A stretch of DNA of 64,000 nucleotides from Symsagittifera roscoffensis (Eukaryota; Xenacoelomorpha; Acoela; Convolutidae): positions 65,571,277-65,635,276 of the forward strand of contig NC_087066.1 in the NCBI RefSeq assembly GCF_963678635.1, given 5' to 3'. This document shows positions 35,201 to 45,279 of the stretch, one piece after another (the stretch's first letter is position 1; each line of letters begins with the position of its first letter). The notes below the pieces were generated by a model that saw only the letters and a list, made by a program, of their open reading frames with translations, did no database searches and had not been told where the DNA came from. A program made the position numbers and the translations under genes.

Positions 35201-38200
35201 TGCCGCGCATCACAAATTGGCCATAAAATCAATTGTCAAAACCCCTTTGCTCAGAAAAAATTTTTCAACAACTGAGCTGAAAGTATCTTTTTTTTTGTGG
35301 ATGATCATTAGAAATTCGTCCAAAATATTGAAAAAGTATTTTTGGTCAAATTAACAAATCCTATTTTCTCAATTTGGAAATGATCAAAACTATTAACCAA
35401 AAACTACTGCAGAGATTTTAGAAAACTGCTAAATTATTTATGACCTCGTTGTAATAGGAGCAGTCTTGTTGCTCATATTTTCAAACAAATGACAAAATTT
35501 TATGCATAGATGTTTTTTTTTCTGCAGACCAACTCCGATTATTTTCTATTAAACTTTTCAAGCCAATTTTTTCAACGTATGCAGTCAAAATGAGCCGAAA
35601 TCATTGCCAATTGAGGCAGCTTATTTTCTTGTCGATGCCTTACAAGACCCTCATAGACCATTTTGTACATTAAATAGACTCGGGGATTTTTACAAGAATA
35701 TGAAAGTTTCAGCTTTTTTAAAACTCGCAAAAAACGCATCATTCAGATACGAGCAATTTATTTCAACTCTAGATTAAAACAAGATGGAAATCAAGAGTTT
35801 TACGCTTTCGAGTAGCAAGCCTTATGAAATCGAAACGTAGACTTTTTAAAATCATTTGAATCTTTTCTCAATTTCAGCTGACATCAATGCAGCTGGCATG
35901 TACAATTTCATGAAAATTCAAATGCAGCTGTTCAAAATTTAACTACTGGGTGGGGTTGTTACTACAGAGTAATTTTAAGGCGGCCTCAAAACTTTAAAAA
36001 AAATTGCAAAACGGTTTTTTGGCTCAACTGTTGTAGTCTCAAAGATGGTCGGCCTTGTTTCCGCTTAGTAAATTTTGTTGAGTTGCTCATTTAAATTTAA
36101 AACGTCTTGCTTCGCTTGTTTCCTGTTTGATAAAAAAGCTTTTTTAATGAAAACCTATGGGGTTAGGTTTTTTATTTAACTTTTTTTCGAGACGCTGTGA
36201 AAAATTTCTCAAAAAGTCTTCTTCCGATTTTCAAAAAAGGGTATTTATAGAAAGGTTACCTACACCCTTGTGTGACTTTTTTCTACCCTGGTCTCTTTTT
36301 GCTTTTCTCTTTTGTCTACAGTAGTCAAAAAAGGCTGTTGGTGAATGACCGATATTTTTGACTTTTTTCGTTTTCTCAGAAACTAACCAACCAACCAAAT
36401 CTGAGATTTTTGTTTTAATGAGTTGTGCGGTTTTAAAAAGCTCTATTTCATATGTGGATACGCCCAAATTTTTGGTACACATGACATTATGGCCTTCTGA
36501 ATAGTGAAATTTTTGATTGTGTTTTAAATCTTTTTGACTTTCCTCGAAAACTAACCTCCCAAAATTGAGGTTGTGACTTTAATGGAGATGACGGATAGTG
36601 GGAAGCTCCCCTGAGTTAAGCACAGTTTTTTAATACAAAATGTTATTTTCCTCGGAAAAATCAGTTAAAAGTTCTTTGATTGTTTTTTTAGCTTTGTTTC
36701 TAAATTTTATGAATTTTAACAAAAAGTACCCTCCAGTATCGGGGATTTTGGGTTCAATCTAGAGAACGGGTTGCGGGCAGCTCCTTTACATAACCGACTA
36801 CGACCAATTTTTATACACATAAAATTATGGCCTTCGCAAAAATGAAAATCTTGATTTTTTGACAGTTTTCTCGAGAGCTAACCTCAAAGAAAATTACGCT
36901 CAGTTTCTTCTAGAAAAAGTTTTTGCCTTCAAACAAGTGAAAGTTTTGAAACTTTGACCTTTTTTTGAGAGTTTTTTTTACACTACTCGAAAATTAACGT
37001 GCCAATTTTCAGGTTAAATTTTTAGTTCAAAAATCTGATTTCGGGAATCTTCTCAATTTTTAGCAGAAAAACGACCTGCTTTTAGCAGAAACCTGCTTTT
37101 AGCAGAACGACCTGCTTTTAGCAGAAAATAATTACGGACTTCAGAAAATCAAGTTTTTCATCTTTGACCGTTTTTTAGAAACGTTTTGAATTTTCTTTAA
37201 AATAACTCTATCAAACTTGAAATGAAAAACTCATTTGAAAGAAGCGATTGAGCGATCTTTTTCGGCAAAGCGGCTAGTGCAGTTTCTCTAATAGAGTTGC
37301 TTTGTCTTTGAGAAAATTCGAAAATCCAAAAAAATTTCACTCTACTTTTAGTACACAAACAACTAAGATATTAGGCAAAGTCCAAATTACGAAATCATTT
37401 TCGACAGTCATAGTTAAACCAACAAATTGAAAAACAATTTTGTGGAAAATTGACAAGAAAAAGGAAAAAAAAAAATTTTTTCAAATTTTTTTGGTTGTAT
37501 TGAATTTTTGAAGTTTTTGATAAAAAAAAGGCGCTAAATACTTGAAAAAACAACGTTACTGGGGTAAAACTAAGTTTTTGAAGTTTTTATCAAGCTATTG
37601 TAAGCTTATTAGCCATTAAAAAAAGCTCCTAAAACAAGCTTGCTCGCTCGCTTTATTCGCTCGAATTAGAACAAAATATCAAAAATTCAAACCATTTTTT
37701 CTCGACACCGAGAAAATTTATTTGATTTTTTGAAAAAATTGTTCAAATCACGACTGTAAGGGCTTCAATATGATTATGATAGTTATCTCTCCAATAGTTA
37801 TTTGTGATAGCTGATTTTGCGTGAAAAAAATTAATAAAAATTTAAAACATACCCGAATACAAAATTCCTCCCCACTTTTCAAATTGTCGGAACAATAATA
37901 TTGAATATTCATGTTTTTGCTTTTCAGTTTTGCGAGGATCTATGAAATGCTATCACTACTATACAAGTATAGTCCGTTTGTATTGTTTTCGCACATTCCC
38001 GACTGATTTATTTTTTGCGACTCACGTCCGTTTTTTGCGAACTTTCACGTGGTACCACTATTGCAGCCAAAATCTGTAAGGCTGTATTGGACCTGAAGCT
38101 AGAGGCCAAGAGAGAGCTCATACTCTCACACCATCTAAGCCATGTTTTTTAATTTTCTTGTGAACAAAAACCGATTAAGACAAATGTTAAAGATGATGGA

Positions 38201-39634
38201 CTTTTGTGGTTGACGAGGTTAGATTAAAACCACGTGAACAAGATTTTATAAATATAAACACATAACTCTAGATAGTCTACATCGATCAATACTGCTTAGA
38301 TGTGTACGTGTAGGATGTTTGAGATCTCTGTTCCCGGGTCGAGTTCACAGACTCATGTCCAGACTTTGTGGGTCACGCCGCATCCGGATTCAAACCTAAA
38401 TTGCATAGTCGCGCGGAGAGTTTCAGTCTGGAAAGTCTGGACATGAAGATCTGTATATGCCAAAATATTGTCTCGAAAGTCTGGACATGAGTCGCGGACC
38501 TCGACCCGGGTTGACTTTCCAGAGAACTGTAAGTTGTTTTTGACTTTTTGGCGATTGTTTTTTTATGATCGAACTTTATAGTAATTTTTTGCTCTTATGT
38601 AATTTACTGCTTTGTGTTAGAAACCCAAATACGAGAAGTTCTTTTTGGGTTCACATTCGTTCCCGAAGGATGGCTTCAACTTGGACAAGTTCCCCTGGAA
38701 GTATGGAATGGATTGGATGAGGGAGGCACCAGTTGTCGTTGTCCAGATAGAACTGAATAAAGAGGAGATGGAGAAAAAAGAGGAGGATGCCAGAATAGTG
38801 TGCAGCGCCATAGCTAAGTAAATGCGAGATGCAATTTTGTTGTTCCAATTTTTTTTGAAGAAAACTAACCCAGGTTGCTTGCTTATCATTCGTAAACCAG
38901 AAGACAAAATAATGTAAGCGGAACTAAATATATTTTTGGACATTTATACAGAGAAACAAGGACACCGAGATCACATTTTGACCACCATCTTCCTTTTTCA
39001 TCAATCCTGTCCATTAAAAAAATTTTAAGTATCATTTCGATATAACTAAATTTTACAGTCTTTTTTCTAAACGAAAATTGATGAAATAAAAAGATCTAAC
39101 TCAATTTTGAAACATCAAATACTCTTAAACCTCAACCCTTTTTGGTAGAGTCTTCCAATGATATTGATTTCCGCATGGTATACACGATGCCCTTAGTTTA
39201 TGAATGATACCAACGCTTATCGAATTGGTCCAAACCGAAAATCAAACAAATTCGAAGCGTTATTTTTCATACACCATTCAACGAATGGGTATTTTTTGTT
39301 ATTAGGCCCTAAAGTATCGAAACTTTTTGTTTAAAACTAAGCTTCAGATTTTCCTTTCGTGTTATATAATTTCAACAAATCAAAACCTGGCATTATGATT
39401 CGATTTTCAGTACATCACGCAGATGAATTTTGAGCCTTGTTAGGGAAAAGGCACGTAGTCATAAGGAAGTGCTAGATATAGGGATAGTTTTAGTCAAGCA
39501 AGGAGCGAAATCTTCAACACCTTTATCATTTGTTTTCAGTTTTGAAATTGAATTAACTGCTGTTTAGAAACATCTACTTGGACTCAGAGAAACCAAACAT
39601 TGGCTCAGTAGATTTCAGAATCAGACTGCCGTAA
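23105..39634 (+). CDS. ATP1B: Na+/K+-ATPase beta subunit, gene B (complete, 7 exons)
   Basis: Exons 23105-23240, 27150-27290, 29186-29293, 32982-33097, 33485-33550, 38621-38817 and 39568-39634 sum to 831 nt (276 aa plus stop), all GT-AG. The cytosolic tail has ASKWADFQLFLWN and GRTARSWA, equivalent to the FxWN...GRTxxSW motif of the family. A single membrane span is at about residues 48-72. Cysteines C145, C160, C186 and C250 fit two of the three family disulfides. The sequon NGS is at 151, and FPWKYGMDW at about 213-221. The product should be the escort/glycoprotein subunit of the sodium pump at the plasma membrane. Oddity: a second, apparently identical pair of exons 4-5 lies 1,022 bp downstream (34004-34119, 34507-34572). 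Gene A is its tandem paralogue. Confidence 0.95.
23465..23491. other. Short perfect hairpin in intron 1 of gene B
   Basis: GACATGCCATC, loop tagac, GATGGCATGTC: an 11-bp perfect stem with a 5-base loop, 225 bases after exon 1. Confidence 0.5.
23780..23844. other. Long hairpin in intron 1 of gene B
   Basis: 'tgctctagaccctttaatga' (23780) and its reverse complement ending at 23844 make a stem of about 26 bp with one mismatch and a loop of about 13 bases. A smaller hairpin (ACATCCGA...TCGGATGT) lies just upstream at 23725-23748. Confidence 0.55.
24138..24492 (-). mobile_element. Family 2 HINE-like element, 3' part, cut by gap
   Basis: Minus-strand 3' end: GTCGGAACATTC, the hairpin CTGTGC-tactt-GCACAG and a tail ending CTTTGTTT. 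The rest runs into the N gap. Confidence 0.5.
24493..24692. other. Assembly gap (200 N)
   Basis: Exactly 200 Ns inside intron 1 of gene B; true length unknown. Confidence 0.99.
25330..26190 (+). repeat. Degenerate minisatellite in intron 1 of gene B
   Basis: Two blocks (about 25330-25570 and 25930-26190) are built from variants of a unit of about 22-26 bases, consensus near 'cggtcgaaacatacctcgag'. A non-repeat stretch separates them. The open frames through it (RARSK/TVET-like repeats) exist in several frames on both strands, so they follow from the repeat rather than from coding. Confidence 0.65.
26446..26781 (+). mobile_element. Non-autonomous hAT-type element
   Basis: Left end CAGGGGTGGATTTAGAGG, right end 'ctagatccgcccct'; interior 'gggattcgacccctgcc' in the same order as 11251-11659. 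Flanks give no clear 8-bp duplication, so the right terminus may have lost a few bases. Confidence 0.65.
27150..27290 (+). CDS. ATP1B: Gene B exon 2 (transmembrane segment)
   Basis: 141 nt, phase 1-1, acceptor 'cttttcag', donor G|gtgaag. Encodes EITLFFIVLYVCLAVFWVGL and an extracellular stem ending SDYLTHRGPG. Confidence 0.94.
27805..27975. repeat. Small foldback repeat
   Basis: 'tttacatacattcattttct' (27829) and neighbours are the imperfect reverse complement of 27928-27975 ('agaagatgaatacatgtaaa'). Arms are about 45 bases. Confidence 0.45.
28428..29159. mobile_element. TA-flanked foldback element (Tc1/mariner-like MITE)
   Basis: Two arms of about 310 bases (28428 to about 28741 and about 28849-29159) are inverted copies, starting CAGTGCTGATTTAAATTATC and ending with its complement, with TA on both outer sides. 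TA duplication with CAGTG ends fits Tc1/mariner. Each arm carries the same open frame (ISPELI...HFGFFQLIKNCAE), mirrored on the two strands. I see no DDE motif in it. The right end is 26 bases before gene B exon 3. Confidence 0.7.
29186..29293 (+). CDS. ATP1B: Gene B exon 3
   Basis: 108 nt, phase 1-1, acceptor 'ttcttttag', donor G|gtgtgt. Encodes LHVIPPANAIGRDKQKVYFY and the acidic/aromatic continuation to the start of exon 4. Confidence 0.94.
29611..29690 (+). repeat. Short tandem repeat
   Basis: Nearly three copies of a roughly 31-33-base unit ('gttgagtcagtttaatcag' plus a T run). Confidence 0.6.
30700..31960 (-). pseudogene. Non-LTR (LINE) reverse transcriptase relic lacking the catalytic block
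   Basis: Minus-strand motifs in order: NPIFKEGDKSLSCNYRLI, NKQFGFRNKRSTTDAIVE, LLDLSKAFDTVDHNNLIHK, LTNRNQYVFLSNKCSTKEKL, PNGSVLGPLLF, then after a frameshift IYINDLPNISSQELKTDLEL, LSEWMENTKLTTKKVEKM and VKYMRLILDQKVSFNQHIES. This is the finger-palm-thumb order of a CR1/Jockey-like reverse transcriptase. The roughly 25 residues that should carry F/YADD between INDLP and LSEWM are deleted, so the element cannot be active. It lies in intron 3 of gene B, antisense to it. Confidence 0.85.
32132..32961 (+). mobile_element. Full-length family 2 HINE-like element next to exon 4
   Basis: 5' end TTATTCCGACCACTGAAAAT (one base off GTTCCGACCATTG). 3' end GTCGGAACATTC, the hairpin CTGTGC-tactt-GCACAG, and a terminus 'ctatcattgtt' at 32961. 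Only 20 bases separate it from gene B exon 4, so its T-rich tail forms part of the polypyrimidine stretch before the acceptor. Confidence 0.6.
32982..33097 (+). CDS. ATP1B: Gene B exon 4, copy 1
   Basis: 116 nt, phase 1 in and 0 out, acceptor 'atgttaag', donor GCA|gttagt. Encodes an acidic segment with WDLC (C145), the sequon NGS, and YKPCFFFYLNA (C160). Confidence 0.92.
33485..33550 (+). CDS. ATP1B: Gene B exon 5, copy 1
   Basis: 22 codons, phase 0-0, acceptor 'cctctag', donor GCG|gtgagt. VHNFVPQPPEEDGTVTIQCK; C186. Confidence 0.92.
34004..34119 (+). CDS. ATP1B: Gene B exon 4, copy 2
   Basis: Identical to copy 1 including splice sites. If entered from exon 5 copy 1 (phase 0) it is read out of frame and meets TGA at its 22nd codon. 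It is therefore usable only in place of copy 1, or not at all. Confidence 0.8.
34507..34572 (+). CDS. ATP1B: Gene B exon 5, copy 2
   Basis: Identical to copy 1. Being phase 0-0, it could be included after copy 1 and would then insert 22 extra residues in frame; otherwise it substitutes for copy 1. Confidence 0.8.
34873..35345. repeat. Foldback element in intron 5 of gene B
   Basis: 34973-35070 ('gacaattgattttatggcc', 'gatgcgcggcaaaataaacc') is reverse-complemented at 35144-35243. A weaker match continues outwards to about 34873 and 35345. It lies about 110 bases after the 1,022-bp duplication. Confidence 0.65.
36010..36115 (+). repeat. Fragment of the composite SINE monomer
   Basis: 'gtctcaaagatggtcggcc' followed by 'gtaaattttgttgagttg' matches the monomer end at 6420-6465 and 20920-20965. 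Confidence 0.4.
36290..37200 (+). repeat. Degenerate long tandem repeat, second array
   Basis: About four to five diverged units with the same word order as 8140-8710 ('ttctcagaaactaacc', 'aaatctgagattt', 'gggcagctcc', 'atggccttc', 'gaccgtttttt'). Inside it, 'acctgcttttagcagaa' is repeated three times at 37070-37126. Confidence 0.5.
37640..37896 (-). mobile_element. Family 2 HINE-like 5' fragment
   Basis: On the minus strand it begins TTGTTCCGACAATTTGAAAA and carries the family interior, including the 'tttttctcgacaccgag' segment. The 3' hairpin end is absent. Confidence 0.4.
38333..38510. mobile_element. Short MITE-like foldback
   Basis: CCCGGGTCGAG and GACTCATGTCCAGACTTT at the left are inverted at the right (AAAGTCTGGACATGAGTC, CTCGACCCGGG). 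A third 'gtctggacatga' sits inside at about 38436. About 178 bp, in intron 5 of gene B, 110 bases before exon 6. Confidence 0.6.
38621..38817 (+). CDS. ATP1B: Gene B exon 6 (main extracellular domain)
   Basis: 197 nt, the same length and phases as gene A exon 6; acceptor 'tgtgttag', donor AA|gtaaat. Encodes KPKYEKFF, FPWKYGMDW, APVVVVQIEL, a lysine/glutamate-rich loop and ARIVCSAIAK (C250). Confidence 0.94.
39568..39634 (+). CDS. ATP1B: Gene B exon 7 (C-terminus)
   Basis: Acceptor 'tgtttag'. Encodes NIYLDSEKPNIGSVDFRIRL-P, then TAA. Confidence 0.93.
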
Positions 39635-39829
39635 AGAAGAGAAAGAATAGAAAGCTCCGAGGATTGTGTTCCTAAACGAGGACATAACGCAGGACAAAAA
39701 CTGTTCAATATCTTACCCGAGTATTATTAGCTTCGATTTCTCTCTAATCCGTCCTGTAATGATTTATACTGAGTGAGGAAGTGTTTCCTTGGGCTAAGTT
39801 TATTAAAAATTTTTTTACAAAGTCTATTT

Positions 39830-39835
39830 AATAAA
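39830..39835 (+). terminator. Candidate polyadenylation signal of gene B
   Basis: AATAAA 196 bases after the stop codon, followed by a T-rich stretch. Confidence 0.5.
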
Positions 39836-40060
39836 GCATTTTTATTCGGAAAATTGATACTCATTTACAAAGAAAGATGGAGGAGGGTCTTAACTTTGCA
39901 ACATTGCTCATATTTAATTTTGTCGGAATTAATTCTGAACGTATCTGAACTTATCTTAACTAACTCTGAAGCTATTGCAGTTTACAAACATTCGAGAACT
40001 TGCTTGTTGTCATCATTTGCTTTGTAGGATCAAATGAAGGCTTCACTTTTGTCTTGAAGG

Positions 40061-40340
40061 CAGTGCCGTGCGTATGAGTTTTTCTAAGGGGGCGGGGGTT
40101 TGGAAAAAACTGAATTTGTTTTTGTTAATATTGATTTTCCATGAACTCCACAAGTACCCCATTAAAACCTGATTTTGCCAGAATTTTTGAAAAAAGGCAG
40201 CTCAAGGAAAGGCATTTTTTTCAGGAAAGGCATTTTTTTTCAACAGGCATTTTCGCCATTTTTTTTTCAGAACGCGGCTCTCTCAAATTTGGTGTATATT
40301 GGCGCCTCTACGCGCCTTTTGAAAGATATTGAAACATTCT
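40061..40340 (+). mobile_element. hAT-like 5'-end relic
   Basis: Starts CAGTGCCGTGCGTATGAG, a typical-looking hAT terminus, followed by 'aagggggcggggg' and the 'gcgcctctacgcgcc' style interior of the other hAT-type repeats. Right end not identified. Confidence 0.4.
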
Positions 40341-42693
40341 GAGGAGCAAAAAATAATATCCAAGGGCGAAACTTAGGAAAAATTTGACAAAAAATGAGGA
40401 GAAAGCACTCTATGGCCGGATAAAAAACCGTAAAAAACTGGAGGGGGAGCTGACGAAAATATAGTATCTAATGGCACATTTTTAAAAAAAATTGGCATAA
40501 ACTGCGGAGGAAGCATAATATGGCCGATTGAAAACCGTAAAATTTTGATATTTATTTGAGATTTTGCCATTTTTCTAAATAAAATGTTGATTTTTCCTAA
40601 AACTTGTGTCTAAGAGCTTTACCAAACATTTATTGCTTTTTTCTCTATGTGAAATGGAACCTTAATAAAAGTTTGTCGTAGATCCTTACTTTTCTACAAA
40701 TATTCTGAAGTTCGCAAATTCAAACTGCTTGCGTTTTTACCGGGAAATTTGTAGGCACTAAAATCACCTCTTTGAAGCCCTTTAATTAAGAGACCGAACG
40801 ACACCTTAAAAACAAAATTTACGGTTTCTGAATCAGCTTTATTCTGACAAACAGTTTCCTCTATCAATTTCCTCTATGAATTTCAGTCATAGAGGCAATG
40901 GCAAAACGTGAAAAAAAAATTGCGCATTTCTTCACTATCAAACTAAAAGTCCTCTGTTCCTTGACTGTATGAATAAATTATGCACCTACAACATATAGTT
41001 TTTTTTTCTATAACTTTCAAATTTTACTTGCCTTAAATGAACGCTCATTATTTTTTTCTTGGCCTTAATTGAAAAAAAAAGTACATCAAAATAGGAAAAA
41101 AGAAACAAATCAGACAATTTTTTCTTGAATTCAGGGAAGCTCTGAGGAAGTGCTATTGGAAGCTTCAAAAACTATTTTTGTTTAAACATTTTTATCTTTT
41201 TCCTTGCTTAAATAACCAATTCTTGCATTATAAACATTTCTCGCTCGCTTTACTTGCTCGAATTTAGACTAACAGTTATTCGTGCTACAGATGATCATTT
41301 TGGTAACTACCCTTGTAATTAGCAAGAGTATTGCAATAGGGTACTAGACTTTTTTTCCCGTGAATAATTTTGTTCCCACAATGATTAATTTACTGGGAAT
41401 GATTATTATCACTTCTGACATGTTCAATTCCTTGAAAAGTCAGATACAAGCTAACTAAGCTAGTTTCAGAATTGTAACTCTCAAATTTTTTATTTCGGGT
41501 TCAAGGTTTTCGTTTTAGTTTCTCTCGATTCATTTTCCGTTTTTTTTTGGAACGCCATTTTTTTTTCATCTGGTACGGTTTGTATTGGACTGTTTTCTAA
41601 AGCAAACTTTTTGTTCTAATTTAAACTTTCTTACTATAACTGAAATAGACGCCTGATTTTTAGTATTTTTTTCTCAATCTTTAAAAAAAAATTTTAAACA
41701 GTTTCAGTTTATGTTATATCTACTTAGTCGCTATATATTCTGGAATTTCGAGGAAAAGCGTGAGCGGTAGATTTGCAGATTTGCATCGCTGCTCATATTC
41801 TGATTTGCTTCCCAAACAAGGGAATTGACAAGAATGGAAATTATATCTCCACTCAAAGCCCTAGGTTAAACTCCTCTCTTCCAGAAAAGCGAGGGTTTCA
41901 AGAGAACATGATTTTTCTTTGGAAACTTTTGATTGCTTTGTTGTGACTAATTTTGTAGCCCAGTTTATGTTTGGTCCCACACGCCGGAGGACCAAGTTCA
42001 AACTTCAATCGAAGTCGATTTTTTAAAATCTTTTTTACATCATTATTTTCGGTATTCATTGGAATTCATTGGAAATCAAGTGGAAATTTCCATTTTAGGC
42101 GAAAGAATTGAATGTTTTTAATACACTTACATCGTGCATGTTCCCATAGCAAAATTGAAACCTTTGTCTCCAAATTTAGGAGCTTTTACGACTTGAGGTC
42201 TCCACTAGAACCCTCAATTAGATTGACCAGCTGATTAGATTTGACCACTTGATTAGATTGGGTTAGCAGTGCAACCTAACAAAATTCAAATTCAATCAGG
42301 TTCTCCAAAGGATTATAGCGCAGATGTTAAGCATTTAGTCAAAAGAAAAAAGGGTCATTTTGAGGCCCAGTTAAGAGAGTTGGAATTGTTCTTCTTTTTA
42401 CTTCGATTGAATTGAAATTTCTTATATAAATTGACAAAATTTCTGACAAGAAGCTTAGCTCATAGTTCAGGCTGCTTTGTGTCGGTTGTGGTTTGTTTCA
42501 ATATATTGTTTTTGACCTTCAGTGTTGATTAGACAACAGTCAACACCATCATGAATCGACCAGTGTTCGATCATTTTAGTTTTCGCGTTAGCTTTAGAAC
42601 AGACATTATAACTCGACAAATTTTTAAATTATTTTATTTTATTAGTTGTACTTAGTTTGTATATATCTAGTTAGAACATCTTAACAATTTAAA
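40341..42693. other. Intergenic, nothing recognised
   Basis: AT-rich; the part from about 42440 to 42690 may be the 5' LTR of the Gypsy-like relic that follows, but no second LTR was found to define it. Confidence 0.35.
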
Positions 42694-43436
42694 TTGGCGC
42701 AGTCAAACGAATCGAATCTGCGGGGAATTCTTTTATTCTGTACAAACCACGCCATGCAGCCGCCACATTCCTGGGCCCATTGGAGCGACCAATTTCCATT
42801 GGCGATAATCGCATTAAAGAATCTGGACATTGACAATCTTAGCGAACCGGAGGTCCCAGAAATACAGGTTTCCGCTTTGGAGCGGGCAACAAGAAGTGAG
42901 TAGGACATAGAAAGAGCTAGTCGAGAAACAAGGAATAAGAACACGATGAAGAGAAGCGGATCAAGGAACAAAAAGACGGATTGAGAAGAGCTGAGGCGGT
43001 CGATTAGTTACGATCAATTTTGTTCTTAGCATTCGGGAACGAAGAAAAAGGGAATTTGCTCAGAAAAACCATCGGTTTAAGAATTTTGGGACCTATTGAA
43101 CTCAGCTTTTAACAAACCCCCAAATATCACATTCGAGAGATACAAGCTTTTAAATCGTAAACAAAGAGACAAACAAAGAGAGAATCTTTTGAACAAAACT
43201 GGGGAGCGTTGAGTGATATAGCCAGTACCCGTAACATTAGAGAGACCGACGAAGCCGAATGGGTCAGAGATGACTTTTTTTGCAACATGAAGAATAGCGA
43301 GACCCAACGGAAGCTGTTGTCAGCAACAATCAACCATTGGGAAGCATTAGGTCAGACGCTTAATGTTGAAGAGAGCTATTTTAACCATAAAAAAAACAAG
43401 CGTAGCGAGATCAACGGCCAACGCTACGGCTTTTAA
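42694..43436 (+). pseudogene. Gypsy-like LTR retrotransposon gag relic
   Basis: Begins with 'ttggcgcagtc', which resembles a primer-binding site directly after an LTR. It is followed by a gag-like reading frame with breaks: HSWAHWSDQFPLAIIALKNL; later NITFERYKLLNRKQRDKQRE; ALSDIASTRNIRETDEAEWV; RDDFFCNMKNSETQRKLLS; EALGQTLNVEESYFNHKK. These match, by eye, the gag wording common in invertebrate Gypsy elements. Stops and frameshifts make it inactive; no protease, polymerase or integrase follows. Confidence 0.65.
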
Positions 43437-44859
43437 TATCTATAACTTAAAAAACTAGAGAAAAAAAAACCAAGTCCCAATTATGAAAGAAGTAATTCAT
43501 GCATGAAATTTGGTAATCCTTTCACGAAAAAATGCTTGAATGTCTGTCCAGCGAAGGCGATAACTTGTAAGAATTCTAGTTACAATCTCACTTCGCGAAA
43601 GTCTCATAATCGAAAAATAGGCGACCCACCGTAAATAATGTAAATTATTATAACGCCCATATTGAAAGTAACGAACGCCTGAAATGAGTACAGAAAAAGC
43701 GACAATGACGATTAATCACTGCTAATTGTATGAAAAATTTTCGATCAGAATGGACTAGAGACAATGAACCATTGATTGTAGGGCTAGTTGGTTATGGACA
43801 TACCTGTAATTCAGCAAGCCTAGTTAGTTTCATCAAACAAAACATATTACATGAATTGCAGTTAAGATACCCCAACCTGAAAATCTACTTAGAGAAACGG
43901 ATAAAAGAGTTTTACTGCGGATTCACTGACGACACAAAAAAATTTTTGAGGGAAATTATTCTTAGGACTCAATCCAACCGGTCGATTTGAAGAGAAAATA
44001 TTTTTTTTCCTTCACGGGAGGACACAAAAGGAACATTTTGGGCAGCAACAACCGCCCGAAGTTAGGGATAGCATTTTGAACGAAAAGAATAGGGCTAACA
44101 AAACTGATTGCCTGAAGCAAAATTCCACGAAAACAAAAGAAATTATAATCCCTTCGCATGTCAAAATTTTGATTTGAAACGATTTATAAAACTTTAATCT
44201 AAATATTATAAAACAATTTTGAAATGCATAAGTCATTCAATTGCGGCATATGAAATTTTTGATTCGCATTTCAGAAAGCTCTAACGAAAATTGTTGTAGT
44301 CAGCGAAAATTAATTGTAGTCAGTAAACAGATTTCACACAAGTTAACAGTAGAATTATGTCTAATTTCCCGTATTTGTAGTATTGCATCGACGTCTAAGT
44401 TCAATTTTTTCGGCCACGTCTAGTTTATTTTTTTTTCGTCTAATTTTTTAAGGCCCCGGTTCTTTCTCATCAGACAATAAGAAGCATGTTGATTGAAGAT
44501 CTTACGCGGTCTAAACATAGTAGGCTCTTTCATGCTTAAACAATAGTTAGTTCTGATCACTTCTGCGGAATTCTTCCGGCATGCATGTGGGTTTCATAAA
44601 AAAATTGAATCAAAATTGACCAATTTAATCATGCAAAATTACTGAGATCTTTTTGATATCATCATCTCCTGCCTTAAATTATCTCAATTTGAAAAAATCA
44701 AATTTTCAGTTTTTCGTCGACGGTTTATTTTAGCAATTTATAATTGATCAAGTTATGTATCCATTACAATAAAAAAAAAACGTGCATATTTCTACAAATA
44801 GTTCGGCTAACAGTCTTTTCTGGCTATTTCGTTAGCAAATACTTATACGATTTAGGTAA
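43437..44859. other. Region after the gag relic, no supported gene
   Basis: An 86-codon open frame at 43730-43990 (+) contains EPLIVGLVGYGHTCNSASLV. I do not recognise it. It could be a further degraded piece of the retroelement or chance. Confidence 0.25.
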
Positions 44860-45110
44860 TTCAAGAGGAAGGGATCCTTTAATGGAGGCAATGAAAGCGC
44901 AACTAGGAAATGAAGTTCCACCCGCTTCTTTTCCTTTATTGAAAACCCTAATGCTGAGCTAAGCCAAAGTGGTGCGGTAAGAATTGACGTAGTACGTTTA
45001 GAAAAAGGCGCACTATTTTCTGAAGAAGTATTCTTCAACCTTTGGATTAGGCAGGGAATTGGAAACGGGCGGTTTACTTTTTTCCCACTGGGCCCTTTAG
45101 CGCATACAAG
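44860..45110 (+). pseudogene. Unrecognised decayed coding-like stretch
   Basis: One frame gives SRGRDPLMEAMKAQLGNEVP and ends; the next frame continues with NPNAELSQSGAVRIDVVRLE, KGALFSEEVFFNLWIRQGIG and FFPLGPLAHTR before TAG. The composition is protein-like and richer in GC than its surroundings, suggesting a frameshifted coding relic. No family recognised. Confidence 0.3.
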
Positions 45111-45279
45111 ATAGCCGTTATCCTGTCAACTTTGTCAACCCGCATTTTCTTCATAACATTTCTGGGCAATTCAACATAATTTCGTTTTAAGTGGTTCTCC
45201 GGTCATAAAATTTTCTCTAACTTATACCACTTTATACAGCTTCTCTATTGTTTTTTTTTGAAATGTAAGCAGAAAATGA

